From a bacterium (GTDB lineage Bacteria > Armatimonadota > Zipacnadia > Zipacnadales > UBA11051), in NCBI GenBank assembly GCA_021372615.1, contig JAJFUB010000110.1, positions 1-60,790 of the forward strand: DNA of 60,790 nucleotides, given 5' to 3'. Position 1 is the first letter of the stretch. Each line of letters starts with the position of its first letter. The notes below the pieces were generated by a model. It had not been told where the DNA came from and ran no database searches. It saw nothing but the letters and a program-made list of their open reading frames with translations. Made by a program: the position numbers and the translations under genes. Below are positions 39,043 through 48,049 of the stretch, piece after piece.

Positions 39043-41757
39043 CTAATCCGCTGCCTTGCGGATCGCGGGCTCCCGCTCGCGCCTCGCCGTTTCCATTTGC
39101 TGCGGGCGAACGATCGTGTCCTGCTTGCTGCCGGTCCGGTACGGTTCGAGAACGAAGAACGCATATCTCAGGGCCCCGGCATGGAGCAGTACGCCCTTGC
39201 TCAGGTCTGCCGCTGACAGCGTGCCATCGGTGTTCTGTGAGAAGCAGCGGCCCGTCGCTGGCTCGGTCAGCGCATACTTCCCGGGCGGCGCCTGCACCGT
39301 CAGCCTGAAGAAGCACTCGCCGCGCTCCCAGAAGTTGCCCACGGCAAACAGGCGCTGGTCGTCGCGCTCGAACTCCCAGCTCTGCAGCAGCGACGCCTGC
39401 TGCCAGCGCTCGACGTCGGCCGCCGCCATGCACCCACTCTGCAGAAAGCGCGGGTCGGGCGGCGGCAGTGGCGTCACGGGCTGCACCTTGTGTCGTCTGG
39501 CCGGGCGGCCCTGCATGACGAACGGCTCGAAGCGCGCGATCTGCGTGTTGGCTGCGGCTATGGCCCGCCAATGGCGCGCATCATAGCCGCCCGGGTACAG
39601 GTACACAATCGCGCCCCGGTAGCCATCCAGGAAGTAGGTCTGCAGCTCGAAGCCGATGGCCTCGGGCTCGGTCGCGCCCTCGTAGGTGCCGTATGGGAAG
39701 GCGTACAGGTCCGGCTGCTTGTCCGCCGGGAGCCGGGAGCGCAGGAAGTCCTTCACCTGCAGCGCCGTGGCGTGACAGTTCAGGTGCAACCCCCGCACAT
39801 ACTCATAGGGCCCGCGCCCGAAGACATACCAGTTGTACGGCCCCCAGGCGTTGAACGCCGGCAGCTTGTCCAGGTAGTCCACTGCCGCGAACTCCCCGGC
39901 GTCACCCGACTTCTCCCAACCCGAGGTGAGTAGCCCGTAGTGCAGTTCGGGGATGAAGTGCATCTCCCGCCCGGCCTCTTTGCCGAGCGCCTGCACCGTC
40001 TCCTCGAGGGTCGCCATGAACTGCGCGTGCTGCCAGCGGCGGAACCGGCGCAGGACCTCACCGTGCTTCTCGGCCACCGTCCGCGGCCAGGTCGCCTCCA
40101 CCTCCGCGGCCGGGAGCTTGCTGAAGGCCTGGAACTCCTCCTGGCAGCGACTGCAATAGCAGCCCTTCCCGACGTACATGTACGGCTCCCAGTTGCACAT
40201 GAGCTGGTCGGCCTTGCGGTCCGTCACCAGCAACTGGCGCAGCATGTCGCCCACGATGGCGCTCTGGAAGTACGGCCCCCGGCGGTAGACTTCAGTCGGG
40301 CAGATGGCCCCCGCCACAGCCTTGCCCTCGATATCACGGAACGCCACGTTGTCGGGCTTCTGGCCGCCCATGGAGTAGCCATTGGCGAACGGCTGGGTGA
40401 AGCGCTCGATGCCGCGCTTCCCCAGATCGTCACCGATCGGCGAGGGCGAGCAGTGCACGCAGTTGAAGCCGACGCGCTCGTAGGTATGGCCGAACCCCGC
40501 CACGGTCTCGGGCTGCCGCGCCGACCAGATCCCGAAGGGATGGGCGCCGGTGCGGAAGAGCTTGGGCCGCTCCGCCGTGGGGAGGCTGGGCACGACCTGC
40601 AGGCTGAAGCGCTGCGCCTCGCCCCGGGTCGTCCCGTCCTCCATCCAGTACGTCGCCTCGTGCAGCTTCTCGCCCGGTGGCTCGCCCGTGCGCACGAACA
40701 GACATAGCCCGCCCCACTGGTGCCACGGATACGGGAAGTCGCTCCCACGGATGTTGCCCCGCAGCGGCGTCAGGTCGAAGCGGTGCTCAGTGCGGCCATC
40801 GGCCAGGGGCGTCTGCTCGCGCTTCACCGCCGGAGCTGTCTCCATGACCTCCACCCACGCCGGCAACTGCAGCACAAGCTGCGGCCGGTCCAGCTTGCGG
40901 TCGTCGCCGTTGCGGAAGCCGAAGATCATCGTCAGCAGGTCGCCGCTGGACAGGCAGATGCGGTTGTCGAGCATGGCTCCAGGCATCAGGCGGGCGCTCA
41001 GCCCGGTGTCCTGCTCCTGCGCCTGGTGGAGGGCTACATCATCGAACTCGACCTCGCCCACACCGGTGAGGGCGATCCGCACATCGAGCACGCGCGTGGC
41101 CTGCGGGACGGTCGTGACCAACTGTCCCGGCTTCCAGGCATTGCTCGGCTGGAACAGCGCCTGGTCGTACACGCGGGTCTGCTTGGCTTGCGCCGGGTTC
41201 TCGCTGTCATAGAACGTGATCCGCGTGTAGGCGCGGCAGTTGGGCATGTCCTGGCCGCACCAGCCGCGGTAGCGGTAGGTCAGCACTACGCGCATCGGCC
41301 GCGTCAGCGGCGGCAACACGACGCGCTGGTGGTACATGGCGCAAAACTCGTGGCCGGACGGATCGTCAGGGCTGAAGGCGGGCTGAGGAATGGCCAGACG
41401 CGCGGCATGTTGCCCGGCGAAGGCCCCCGTGTCCTGCACGCGCCACTGCAGGTGCGGCTTGACGCGCTGCTCGATCTGCGCCTGCCGGGCCGCATCGGGT
41501 ACGGCCAGCCAGACATACCAGTCCGGCTGCCAGTCGGTCAGCTTCTGCGCGGCGTCGAGTTGCTCCATGCCGCCATTGCGCAGCAGGTCGGGCCCCGTCA
41601 GGGCCGTGAGGCCACAGCCGGTGAAGTCCATCGAGACGCCGCCGGGGTCGAGCACCAGCGTGTTCCCCGCGCCCACAGCCGCCCCCGCAGACAGCGCGGC
41701 CATGGCGGAGATGGCAATCGCCCACCGGCAACGGCAGACCAGGCATGGGTGGCTCAT
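39043..41757 (-). CDS. Secreted uncharacterised glycosidase-like protein with binding modules
   Basis: The start at 41757 gives a 904-residue protein with a proper signal peptide (residues about 1-31, A-A-V-G-A-G). An upstream in-frame ATG would add a highly basic stretch. Residues about 35-260 look like a ligand-binding jelly roll (D-L-L-R-N-G-G-M-E-Q-L, then V-E-F-D-D-V-A-L). A barrel-like region follows, with E-R-V-G-F-N-C-V-H-C-S-P and the Cys cluster CYCSRCQEEF near residue 540. A C-terminal beta-domain carries G-K-Y-A-L-T-E-P. The Cys-cluster barrel resembles that of the neighbour at 36885 (CFCDHCHRQY). A role in polysaccharide breakdown is inferred from domains and neighbourhood. No family is firmly recognised. 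Confidence 0.6.
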   Translation of the reverse strand: MSHPCLVCRCRWAIAISAMAALSAGAAVGAGNTLVLDPGGVSMDFTGCGLTALTGPDLLRNGGMEQLDAAQKLTDWQPDWYVWLAVPDAARQAQIEQRVKPHLQWRVQDTGAFAGQHAARLAIPQPAFSPDDPSGHEFCAMYHQRVVLPPLTRPMRVVLTYRYRGWCGQDMPNCRAYTRITFYDSENPAQAKQTRVYDQALFQPSNAWKPGQLVTTVPQATRVLDVRIALTGVGEVEFDDVALHQAQEQDTGLSARLMPGAMLDNRICLSSGDLLTMIFGFRNGDDRKLDRPQLVLQLPAWVEVMETAPAVKREQTPLADGRTEHRFDLTPLRGNIRGSDFPYPWHQWGGLCLFVRTGEPPGEKLHEATYWMEDGTTRGEAQRFSLQVVPSLPTAERPKLFRTGAHPFGIWSARQPETVAGFGHTYERVGFNCVHCSPSPIGDDLGKRGIERFTQPFANGYSMGGQKPDNVAFRDIEGKAVAGAICPTEVYRRGPYFQSAIVGDMLRQLLVTDRKADQLMCNWEPYMYVGKGCYCSRCQEEFQAFSKLPAAEVEATWPRTVAEKHGEVLRRFRRWQHAQFMATLEETVQALGKEAGREMHFIPELHYGLLTSGWEKSGDAGEFAAVDYLDKLPAFNAWGPYNWYVFGRGPYEYVRGLHLNCHATALQVKDFLRSRLPADKQPDLYAFPYGTYEGATEPEAIGFELQTYFLDGYRGAIVYLYPGGYDARHWRAIAAANTQIARFEPFVMQGRPARRHKVQPVTPLPPPDPRFLQSGCMAAADVERWQQASLLQSWEFERDDQRLFAVGNFWERGECFFRLTVQAPPGKYALTEPATGRCFSQNTDGTLSAADLSKGVLLHAGALRYAFFVLEPYRTGSKQDTIVRPQQMETARREREPAIRKAAD

Positions 41758-41891
41758 GCTGACCTCGGGGAGCGACGGATTGGTGGCAGCAGCGGCAGAG
41801 GCGTCACGCGATCCCCATCCGCTTGCGCTCGGACGAGGCCGCGGGTGCAACGTTCGTGCGCGGCGGCGCCGGGACCTGCCCGGCCGCGCGC

Positions 41892-43418
41892 TCATTGCGG
41901 CAGGTACGAATACAGATCCGCGTTCTTGGCGAAGAAGCGCACCTTCTTGTCGCCCTCGGTCTGCTCAGGCGCGAAGGCCGCCGCCCTCCACGTCAGCACA
42001 TGCCGCACGGAGTCACCCTTGAAGGGCACGCAGTCCTGGCGCGAGCAGCCCGCCAGCACCTTGTTGTCCTTATCGAGCAGCTCGGCGACGATGTATCCGC
42101 CCGTCCTGCAGGCGGCGTTGATCACCACGCGCGGCTGCTTCATCTCCTCCCGCCGCGAGATGAGCCAGCCCTCCTGCGCCCCGGCCTGCATGGAGCAGAA
42201 GCCGTCGAGCCGCAGTGTCGCCAGGCCAATGCTCGCCTTCGCGTTCGTCGCGTTGTGCGGGCCATCCCAGCCGCCGTAGTAGAAGTAGAGCTGGTCGCCC
42301 ACCTGGACCGGCGCGCGGGCCGTGTAGATCATCGCGTCATCCCACGTGCCCTCCGCCCCGCGCGGGATGAACTGCTCGCGCTGGGTCGGGCGCGTCCAGC
42401 GGATCAGGTCCCAGCTCCACGCCAGTTGCACATCCATCGTGCAGGAGCTGTCCTTCTCCACCTCGTACATGCGCTGGTCGGTGTAGCTGCCGTACTTGAA
42501 CCAGCGTGAGTTGTAGATCCACGGCTGCCCCAGGTACAGCCCCTGGTAGCAGAAGACCGGCATGCCGTAGACCTGCGTCGCGTCGGGGTCGAGGTCGTCC
42601 GCGCCGAAGACCGGCGTCTCCACCGGCTTGGTCCAGTTCAGCCCGTCGGGCGAGACGGCCACACCCGCGGCCCGGCCCCGGCGGTCCCCCGTCTTCCAGG
42701 TGGCAAAGTAGCGTCTCTTGTAGGGGTCCCAGGTGAAGTTGGTCACGTCGCCGGAGCTGAACAGACCCTTCTGCGCGGTCTCCCGAACGAAGGTCCAATG
42801 CAGGCCATCGGGCGAGAAGGCCACGCGCGTGCGGCGGTACTCGACGCCATAGCAGAACAGGGCATAGCGCTGCTGCGGGTCGGGCTCCCAGGGGCGCTTG
42901 ATGATCGAGGGGTTGTGGCACTTGCCGGCGCCCTTGTACAGGTCCGGGAACTCGACCTCCGCCTGCGGCGTGACGCCCAGGACGATGTTGTTGTCCTTCG
43001 AGCCGTGGAAGTCCACCAGCCCCAGCGAGGGCTTGGTCCAGTGCACGCCGTCGGCCGACTCCGCATAGCAGTTCAGGTACCCACCCTCGCCATGCACGTG
43101 GTACCACATGCGCAGCTTGCCTTCATCCCACATGACGGTGCCGTACAGGTATGGCCCGCCGAAGGTGGCGTACTGCTCCCACGGCCTATCGGCCTTGATG
43201 ACGGGATTGCCGGGGTGCTTGGTGGCCTGGTGAAAGACGCGCTGCAGGCCCTGCTGCTGCTCGGTGACCATGGCATCGAGGAACAGCCGCCGCCATGGAC
43301 CGGCGGGCGGGCCGGCAATGAGGTCGTCCGGTGGCGGCGCCGGTTGCGCCGAGGCAGCAACGCCGATGAGGAGCAACAGCAGGAGCACAATGAGCAGTGA
43401 CTGGGGCAAGCCTCTCAC
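41892..43418 (-). CDS. Secreted five-bladed beta-propeller glycosidase-like protein (GH32/GH43-like)
   Basis: This 508-residue protein has a strong signal peptide (poly-Leu core, ending V-A-A-S-A-Q). The body shows five propeller-like repeats with W-D-E-G-K-L-R-M-W-Y-H, A-F-S-P-D-G-L-H-W, A-V-S-P-D-G-L-N-W and Y-F-Y-Y-G-G-W-D motifs, typical of the GH32/43/68-like superfamily that hydrolyses furanosides or arabinosides. A C-terminal beta-sandwich (about 430-508) contains A-E-L-L-D-K-D-N-K-V-L-A-G as in GH32-like enzymes. Catalytic Asp/Glu residues cannot be assigned with certainty. It is probably transcribed as the first gene of the minus-strand glycosidase block running to 33719. Confidence 0.72.
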   Translation of the reverse strand: MRGLPQSLLIVLLLLLLIGVAASAQPAPPPDDLIAGPPAGPWRRLFLDAMVTEQQQGLQRVFHQATKHPGNPVIKADRPWEQYATFGGPYLYGTVMWDEGKLRMWYHVHGEGGYLNCYAESADGVHWTKPSLGLVDFHGSKDNNIVLGVTPQAEVEFPDLYKGAGKCHNPSIIKRPWEPDPQQRYALFCYGVEYRRTRVAFSPDGLHWTFVRETAQKGLFSSGDVTNFTWDPYKRRYFATWKTGDRRGRAAGVAVSPDGLNWTKPVETPVFGADDLDPDATQVYGMPVFCYQGLYLGQPWIYNSRWFKYGSYTDQRMYEVEKDSSCTMDVQLAWSWDLIRWTRPTQREQFIPRGAEGTWDDAMIYTARAPVQVGDQLYFYYGGWDGPHNATNAKASIGLATLRLDGFCSMQAGAQEGWLISRREEMKQPRVVINAACRTGGYIVAELLDKDNKVLAGCSRQDCVPFKGDSVRHVLTWRAAAFAPEQTEGDKKVRFFAKNADLYSYLPQ

Positions 43419-43503
43419 CCTCTTGGCAGGAAGTGTGGCTGCCCCAGCCTATTCGTGACGCCGCGCGGACAGCCCTCCCCCGCGTGTCGCCCGTGGCGGT
43501 GGC

Positions 43504-43599
43504 GGTACGCCCGACACTCCTGTCGGGCGACATGACGATCCGCCCGACAGGGGTGTCGGGCGACACGACGATCCGCCCGACAGGAGTGTCGGGCGTACC
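43504..43599. repeat. Cluster of three palindromes upstream of the trp promoter
   Basis: Three hairpin units built on CGCCCGACA...TGTCGGGCG are joined by GACGATCC linkers. The outermost arms, from GGTACGCCCGACACTCC at 43504 to its complement ending at 43599, form a perfect 26-base inverted repeat, so the whole block can also fold as one structure. It separates the divergent glycosidase and trpB transcription units. Confidence 0.85.
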
Positions 43600-43615
43600 A
43601 GCCTCCACCCCCGCC

Positions 43616-43644
43616 TTGACAGCCCCGCCCGGCCGCAATATGAT
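43616..43644 (+). promoter_or_regulatory. trpB promoter
   Basis: TTGACA (43616-43621), a 17-base spacer and TATGAT (43639-43644) form a near-consensus sigma-70 promoter. The expected transcription start, near 43651, is only about three bases before the ATG of the Trp-rich leader peptide. Confidence 0.8.
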
Positions 43645-43653
43645 AGGCGCACC

Positions 43654-43701
43654 ATGAGCAGCAGGTTCACCTTCGTCTGGTGCTGGCGCTGGTTCGCTTA
43701 A
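43654..43701 (+). CDS. trpL: Tryptophan leader peptide of attenuator
   Basis: This short frame encodes 15 residues, MSSRFTFVWCWRWFA, with three Trp codons clustered as W-C-W-R-W near its end. The stop codon TAA lies in the loop of a hairpin that forms with downstream sequence. By established attenuation logic, a ribosome stalled at the Trp codons when charged tRNA-Trp is scarce would cover the 5' arm of that hairpin. It would thereby favour the antiterminator over the terminator. No Shine-Dalgarno site is possible if transcription starts at 43651. The peptide itself is expected to have no other function. Confidence 0.85.
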   Translation: MSSRFTFVWCWRWFA

Positions 43702-43765
43702 CTGAGCGGGCGCCTGATCTGCTGCTTCCCAAACTAGCCGTACCCGACACGCCACAGGCACCCGT
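43685..43765 (+). promoter_or_regulatory. trp attenuator: pause hairpin and alternative antiterminator
   Basis: Hairpin 1:2 pairs GGCGC (43685-43689) with GCGCC (43710-43714) and CGCT (43695-43698) with AGCG (43705-43708), overlapping the last Trp codons and enclosing the leader stop codon. The competing antiterminator pairs GCGGGCGCCTG... (43706-43716) with CAGGCACCCGT (43755-43765) through ten pairs, including one G-U, around a single C-A mismatch. This captures the 5' arm of the terminator. The structures are mutually exclusive, as in classical amino-acid attenuators. Confidence 0.8.
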
Positions 43766-43787
43766 ACCCGCCTGTGGCGCTTTTGTT
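43750..43787 (+). terminator. Intrinsic terminator of the trp attenuator
   Basis: A perfect ten-base stem CGCCACAGGC (43750-43759) / GCCTGTGGCG (43770-43779) with a ten-base loop is followed by CTTTTGTTTG. The hairpin lies 62 bases before the trpB start codon, so when it forms, trpB is not transcribed. Confidence 0.9.
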
Positions 43788-43839
43788 TGTGCCAGTCTAC
43801 TTGCCATCCTGCCATAGCTTTGCAGAAAGGACCCAACTC

Positions 43840-45036
43840 ATGTCTGCCGCCACCCCTTCTCCCGCTGGTCGCTTTGGTCGCTACGGCGGCCAGTACGTGC
43901 CCGAGACGCTCATCGCCGCGCTCGGCGAGATCGAGGCCGCCTACAACGCCTGTAAGGATACCCCAGAGTTCCGCGCGGAGTTCGCGGGGCTCTTGCAGGA
44001 CTACGCCGGGCGGCCCAGCCCCCTGTACTATGCCGGGCGGCTGAGCCAGATGATCGGCTGCAAGGTCTATCTGAAGCGCGAGGACCTCAACCACACCGGC
44101 TCCCACAAGATCAACAACTGCCTGGGCCAGGCGCTGGTGGCCCGGCGGATGGGCAAGCCCCGGCTGCTGGCCGAGACGGGCGCCGGGCAGCATGGCGTGG
44201 CCACCGCCACCGTCGCCGCGCTGCTGGGGATGCAGGGCGTCGTCTACATGGGCGAGGAGGACGTGCGCCGCCAGGCCCTCAACGTCTTCCGCATGAAGCT
44301 GCTGGGTACGGAAGTCGTGCCCGTGACCAGCGGCACCCGCACGCTCAAGGACGCCATCAACGAAGCCTTCCGCGACTGGATGGAGAACGTGGACAGCACG
44401 TACTATCTGTTCGGCACGGTGGCCGGCCCGCACCCGTTCCCGACCATGGTCAAGGACTTCCAGTCCGTCATCGGCCGCGAAGTGCGCGCGCAGTGCCTGG
44501 AGAAGGAGGGGCGGCTGCCCAGCCGCGTCATCGCCTGCGTGGGCGGGGGCAGCAACTCCATGGGCCTCTTCGCCGACTTCATCCCCGACACGGAGGTCCA
44601 GCTCATCGGCGCCGAGGCGGGTGGGCGTGGCCTGCGGGTCGGCGATCACTCGGCGGCCCTGAACCTGGGCACCTTCGGCGTGCTGCACGGCTCGGCCCAG
44701 TACGTGCTGCAAGACGAGGACGGCCAGGTCGCCCCGGCCCATTCCATCGCCGCGGGTCTGGACTACCCCGGCGTGGGTCCCGAGCACTGCTACCTCAAGG
44801 ACATCGGCCGCGCGCGCTATGAGATCGTGGACGACATGGAGGCGGTGCGGGCCTTCAGGATTCTCTCGGAGACAGAGGGCATCATCCCCGCCCTCGAGAG
44901 CGCGCACGCCGTCGCCCTGGCCCTGCGCCTCAAAGACGAGTTCAGCCCCGACGAGATCGTAGTGGTGAACATCTCGGGGCGAGGGGATAAGGACTGCGCG
45001 GAGGTGGCGGAGGTGTTGGAGAGGGAGGGGTTGTAA
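43840..45036 (+). CDS. trpB: Tryptophan synthase beta chain
   Basis: This 398-residue enzyme starts at the ATG preceded by AGAAAGGA. A longer upstream frame would begin inside the terminator hairpin and is not used. It joins indole and L-serine to make tryptophan with pyridoxal phosphate. Signature features are [13 protein letters not shown] at the N-terminus, the PLP lysine in HTGSHKINN (residue 90), ETGAGQHG for the catalytic Glu, and [10 protein letters not shown] for phosphate binding. These identify the TrpB1 type that pairs with TrpA. No trpA or other trp gene is adjacent, so trpB is regulated as a separate unit through the attenuator. Confidence 0.96.
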   Translation: MSAATPSPAGRFGRYGGQYVPETLIAALGEIEAAYNACKDTPEFRAEFAGLLQDYAGRPSPLYYAGRLSQMIGCKVYLKREDLNHTGSHKINNCLGQALVARRMGKPRLLAETGAGQHGVATATVAALLGMQGVVYMGEEDVRRQALNVFRMKLLGTEVVPVTSGTRTLKDAINEAFRDWMENVDSTYYLFGTVAGPHPFPTMVKDFQSVIGREVRAQCLEKEGRLPSRVIACVGGGSNSMGLFADFIPDTEVQLIGAEAGGRGLRVGDHSAALNLGTFGVLHGSAQYVLQDEDGQVAPAHSIAAGLDYPGVGPEHCYLKDIGRARYEIVDDMEAVRAFRILSETEGIIPALESAHAVALALRLKDEFSPDEIVVVNISGRGDKDCAEVAEVLEREGL

Positions 45037-45095
45037 GAGCACAAGCGGCTGTCCCCGATAGAAGACGAGTGGGCGGAGAAACGACCGGGCGTGAA

Positions 45096-46880
45096 CTACT
45101 CAGTCTCAGTAGGGAATGCCTCCCCTTTCTCGATGGCGCTCACAACCATCACGACCTCTCCGGGTAGGTCGCTCTCGCGCACTGCACGCGCTACTCTGAC
45201 GGGCGCGAGCGAGATACCGTACTCAGTCTGTGACCATCCCGACAGTCGGCTGAAGACCGCTTTCCCGGACACGACACCCCATCGGCCGTCTTGGCTCTGC
45301 CACACTCTGTTGAGATAGGTGCGCACCTGTTGCATGACTGTCTTGATGTCGGGTGGCGGCTTGCCCTCCTGCCTGGCTGCCCTCGTCTGGTAAGCCCACC
45401 ACGAGCTGGCTAGCGACTGGAAGCAGTCTTCTTCCATGGAGCCAACAACCTCGTCAATCTTGAGCGCTACCAGGTCCGCTAGATCGGTCCCGGCCGAGCC
45501 TTGCTCGGCGGGACGCAGCAACCTCGCGATCACCTCGGGTAGAAGCAGGTAGTTCTCGATCTCCTTCCGTCGCCACACATAGAGGTTCACCCCGTTCTGG
45601 CGAGACTCGCTGATCATCCCCCTGATCTCGTCCTCTGGCTTGAAGTCCCTGTCCAGAACGCAGTAGACGGAGACATCGGCCATGACGGTCTGCCGCAGCA
45701 GCTCTGGCCACGATACCACACTTCCCCACTGGCCCTGCCCACCTACACCGGCACCCGGAAGGGCGTCGAAGGGGGTCTCACTCCGCGGGAAAAGCGTGTT
45801 CTGGAATGACTTGAGGAGAGGCAAGTCCTGACCTTCCCAGACGAGGAACTTGCGCCTCGACCCTAACCTACTGAGCGCTATGTTGTGCATGGACCCCAAC
45901 TCATAGACGGCGCCTTGAGCCTGGGTCCTATCCGCCAAGCGGGCTGACCGCGCGGCCGTGCGATTTACGCTGACGATATCAGAAGGCTCGACTTCGTCGA
46001 TAATCTCCGTTGAGTGGGTGGCGATGATCGTCTGGACGTAGCGCCCCTTGAGGAGCCTGATGATCTTCCGCTGGAGGTCGGCGTGCATGTAGATGTCGGG
46101 TTCGTCAAGTACGACACTCGCAGTGCTTGGGGTGCGGACCATGAACCACAGCGTCTGCAACCACATCTGCAGACCATGCCCCATCAACGCCAGTTCGCCC
46201 GTGAAGTCGCCCACCCGGACCATGAGCTGATGAACCCATCCCTCTTGGCGATGGATGCGGCTCAGGTCATGAAGCTGAAGTCCCTTCCACGTGTCTTCGG
46301 CAAGCGTCCTCAGCCTCTCATAACCGAGCGGGAACATCGCCAACTCGTTGCGGAAGTGTGCTGGGCTCAAATGAGAACCGAGATGCCGCAGGACGGTCTC
46401 TCTCTGCAGTACCCTCTCATATCGCGCGACGGGCCCAACGCGCGGCAGAACACGCATGTCGGGAACGGCCTCGAAAGCGGAGTCCGCAGTCGAGTGTGGA
46501 TGGGCAGAATCGAGCTGCGGGCACGACGCATGTACTGACAGGTCTGCGCCAAGGTAGATCGTGAACACGGCTGAGTCGAAGGATGCTGTGAGAATGGCAG
46601 GCGGGTCGCCCAGGTTGTTGAAGAGCCCATCAACTGGCACATCCACGCCCGCGAGTGACGGTCTTCTCCCCCAGCCTACCGGCAGATGCGAGAGCCATGG
46701 CGGCGCTTCTTGTCGCGGCTTGCTCCTGTACCCGCTAACCACGCGAGACACGATTGTGAGAGCCTCGACGATCGTTGACTTGCCCGCATTGTTGATGCCG
46801 GCCAGGATTGTTAGGGGCCCGAACTCCACGGCGTGGTCTCGGAAGCCTCTGTAGTTTTGCAGTCGCAGCTCCTGCAGCAT
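45096..46880 (-). CDS. OLD-family ATPase with TOPRIM nuclease domain
   Basis: The ATG at 46880 gives 594 residues (an upstream TTG would add five). The N-terminal ABC-type ATPase begins L-R-L-Q-N-Y-R-G-F and has Walker [10 protein letters not shown] near residue 35. The Walker B region [11 protein letters not shown] and the H-loop I-I-A-T-H-S-T-E lie near residues 260-300. The C-terminal part (about 370-480) carries a TOPRIM-like D-x-D (V-L-D-R-D-F) and E-I-E-N-Y-L-L, as in overcoming-lysogenization-defect nucleases. Such proteins act in DNA repair or anti-phage defence. No obvious partner (for example a UvrD-like helicase) adjoins, so it is probably a solitary class. It is convergent with trpB. 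Confidence 0.8.
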   Translation of the reverse strand: MLQELRLQNYRGFRDHAVEFGPLTILAGINNAGKSTIVEALTIVSRVVSGYRSKPRQEAPPWLSHLPVGWGRRPSLAGVDVPVDGLFNNLGDPPAILTASFDSAVFTIYLGADLSVHASCPQLDSAHPHSTADSAFEAVPDMRVLPRVGPVARYERVLQRETVLRHLGSHLSPAHFRNELAMFPLGYERLRTLAEDTWKGLQLHDLSRIHRQEGWVHQLMVRVGDFTGELALMGHGLQMWLQTLWFMVRTPSTASVVLDEPDIYMHADLQRKIIRLLKGRYVQTIIATHSTEIIDEVEPSDIVSVNRTAARSARLADRTQAQGAVYELGSMHNIALSRLGSRRKFLVWEGQDLPLLKSFQNTLFPRSETPFDALPGAGVGGQGQWGSVVSWPELLRQTVMADVSVYCVLDRDFKPEDEIRGMISESRQNGVNLYVWRRKEIENYLLLPEVIARLLRPAEQGSAGTDLADLVALKIDEVVGSMEEDCFQSLASSWWAYQTRAARQEGKPPPDIKTVMQQVRTYLNRVWQSQDGRWGVVSGKAVFSRLSGWSQTEYGISLAPVRVARAVRESDLPGEVVMVVSAIEKGEAFPTETE

Positions 46881-46965
46881 CTCAAGAACCCCCAATGGCG
46901 ATAGTCCCTGAGTCTACATGCCGGCAGCGGCAGGGTCAACCAGCAGTATCGAGAGGAAGGGCCCT

Positions 46966-47150
46966 CGGCAGGTCCCCCTCCCACCCCCCAACGAACCCTC
47001 GCCGCATGACCACCGACCCCTCCTGGTTCCGCGAAGCGCGCTATGGGATGTTCATCCACTTCGGCCTGTACTCTGTCATCGGGCGGCATGAGTGGGCCAT
47101 GTGCCATGACCGCATTCCGCCCGATGAGTATCGCCGCCTGACCGCCGGCT
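46966..47150 (+). repeat. Direct repeat, left copy (fucosidase 5' end)
   Basis: This 185-base segment matches 48050-48233 at roughly 92% by eye, including about 40 bases upstream of the ATG and 48 codons of coding sequence, with one single-base indel before the start codon. It is the left member of a pair flanking the prepilin gene. Confidence 0.85.
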
Positions 47151-47287
47151 CGTTGCTCTTCCCCAGATCGACCGACGAGTCCCAGGGCGGCGCGCCGCTC
47201 GGGCCCGACCTGGTCGGCGATGCCGTGCCAGGGCCGCACCCAACCGCAAAACGCCGTGAGATCTCCTACCACACTGACAGGAGATGA
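47006..47287 (+). pseudogene. Decayed 5' fragment of an alpha-L-fucosidase gene
   Basis: The frame starts [14 protein letters not shown] and is nearly identical to the start of the intact gene at 48089 for 48 codons. It then jumps: L-F-P-x-x-T-D and G-P-D-L-V-G-D match L-F-P-T-A-T-D-D and G-R-D-L-V-G-E of the intact protein after an internal loss of about 37 codons. Beyond that the similarity ends and the frame closes at 47287. The catalytic barrel is missing, so it cannot be a working fucosidase. Confidence 0.82.
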
Positions 47288-47352
47288 CACACCAGCGACG
47301 AACTACCATCATGAGAGCTGTAGCTATCCGCCTTCCTGGGAGGTAGCTCGCC

Positions 47353-47988
47353 ATGCGACGAGGCTTCACGCTCATCGAGTTGCTGGTGGTGATCGCCATT
47401 ATCGCCATCCTGGCCGCGATTCTGTTCCCGGTCTTCGCACGGGCGAGGGAGAAGGCCAGACAGGTTAGCTGCCTGAGCAACGTTCGGCAGTTGGGCACGG
47501 CAGCCTCTTCGTACATACAGGACTACGATGGCACCTACCCCGGGTTCTACCACGCAGTCACGGTGGACCGCTATCAGAGCGCCGTCCAGGTTCTGAACCC
47601 CTACATCAAGAATCAGCAGATATGGCGGTGTCCCTCATCCAGAGTCACAGGCAATACCGGGGGCGTGAGCTGTACCTACTTCGCCAACGCCGTGGTCTTC
47701 GTGAGGTGGGTTGACGACACCACGCTGAACGACCCCGTGGCGGCAGTCCTCATGTGGGAAGGTGACGAGGCGAACGGGTACTCCTATACTCGGCCGCGCT
47801 ACGTCGGCGGCGGCTATGGTGATTTTGTGAACCACGGCCACTGGGGCGCGCCTCATAGCGGCGGCGGCAACTGTGTCTATGCCGACGGCCACGCCAAGTG
47901 GCGCAAGGAGCAGGGGCACACCGCCGGCATCTTCTGCCTGACCCCGGACGACCGAAGCGAGTCGAGCCTCCACTTCCCGCGTTACTAG
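47353..47988 (+). CDS. Prepilin-like protein, DUF1559 type with H-X9-DG motif
   Basis: This 211-residue protein has a type IV prepilin N-terminus (R-G-F-T-L-I-E-L-L, cleavage before the Phe, then a hydrophobic helix ending I-L-F-P-V-F-A). The motif A-R-E-K-A-R-Q-x-S-C-L-S-N-V is the family continuation. The C-terminal globular part carries [12 protein letters not shown], the H-X9-DG pattern. A GGGAGGTAG ribosome site precedes the ATG. Such pseudopilins are numerous in Armatimonadota and Planctomycetes-like genomes, probably forming extracellular fibres or secretion pseudopili; the specific role is unknown. It sits between the decayed and intact fucosidase genes. Confidence 0.88.
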   Translation: MRRGFTLIELLVVIAIIAILAAILFPVFARAREKARQVSCLSNVRQLGTAASSYIQDYDGTYPGFYHAVTVDRYQSAVQVLNPYIKNQQIWRCPSSRVTGNTGGVSCTYFANAVVFVRWVDDTTLNDPVAAVLMWEGDEANGYSYTRPRYVGGGYGDFVNHGHWGAPHSGGGNCVYADGHAKWRKEQGHTAGIFCLTPDDRSESSLHFPRY

Positions 47989-48049
47989 CGCCTCATTGCC
48001 GGCGTCACGGGTGCATGCAGCAGAGGCTCCGGAGCGGGCGTCACCGTGT

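Noticed and set aside
39043-41895. Longer start at 41895 for the secreted glycosidase-like protein
   Set aside because: It would place 46 basic, low-complexity residues ahead of a clear signal peptide, and the ATG at 41757 fits export.
47261-47286. Small inverted repeat ATCTCCT...AGGAGAT as a regulatory site
   Set aside because: Seven-base arms with an eleven-base gap and no associated promoter or T-run are too weak to call.
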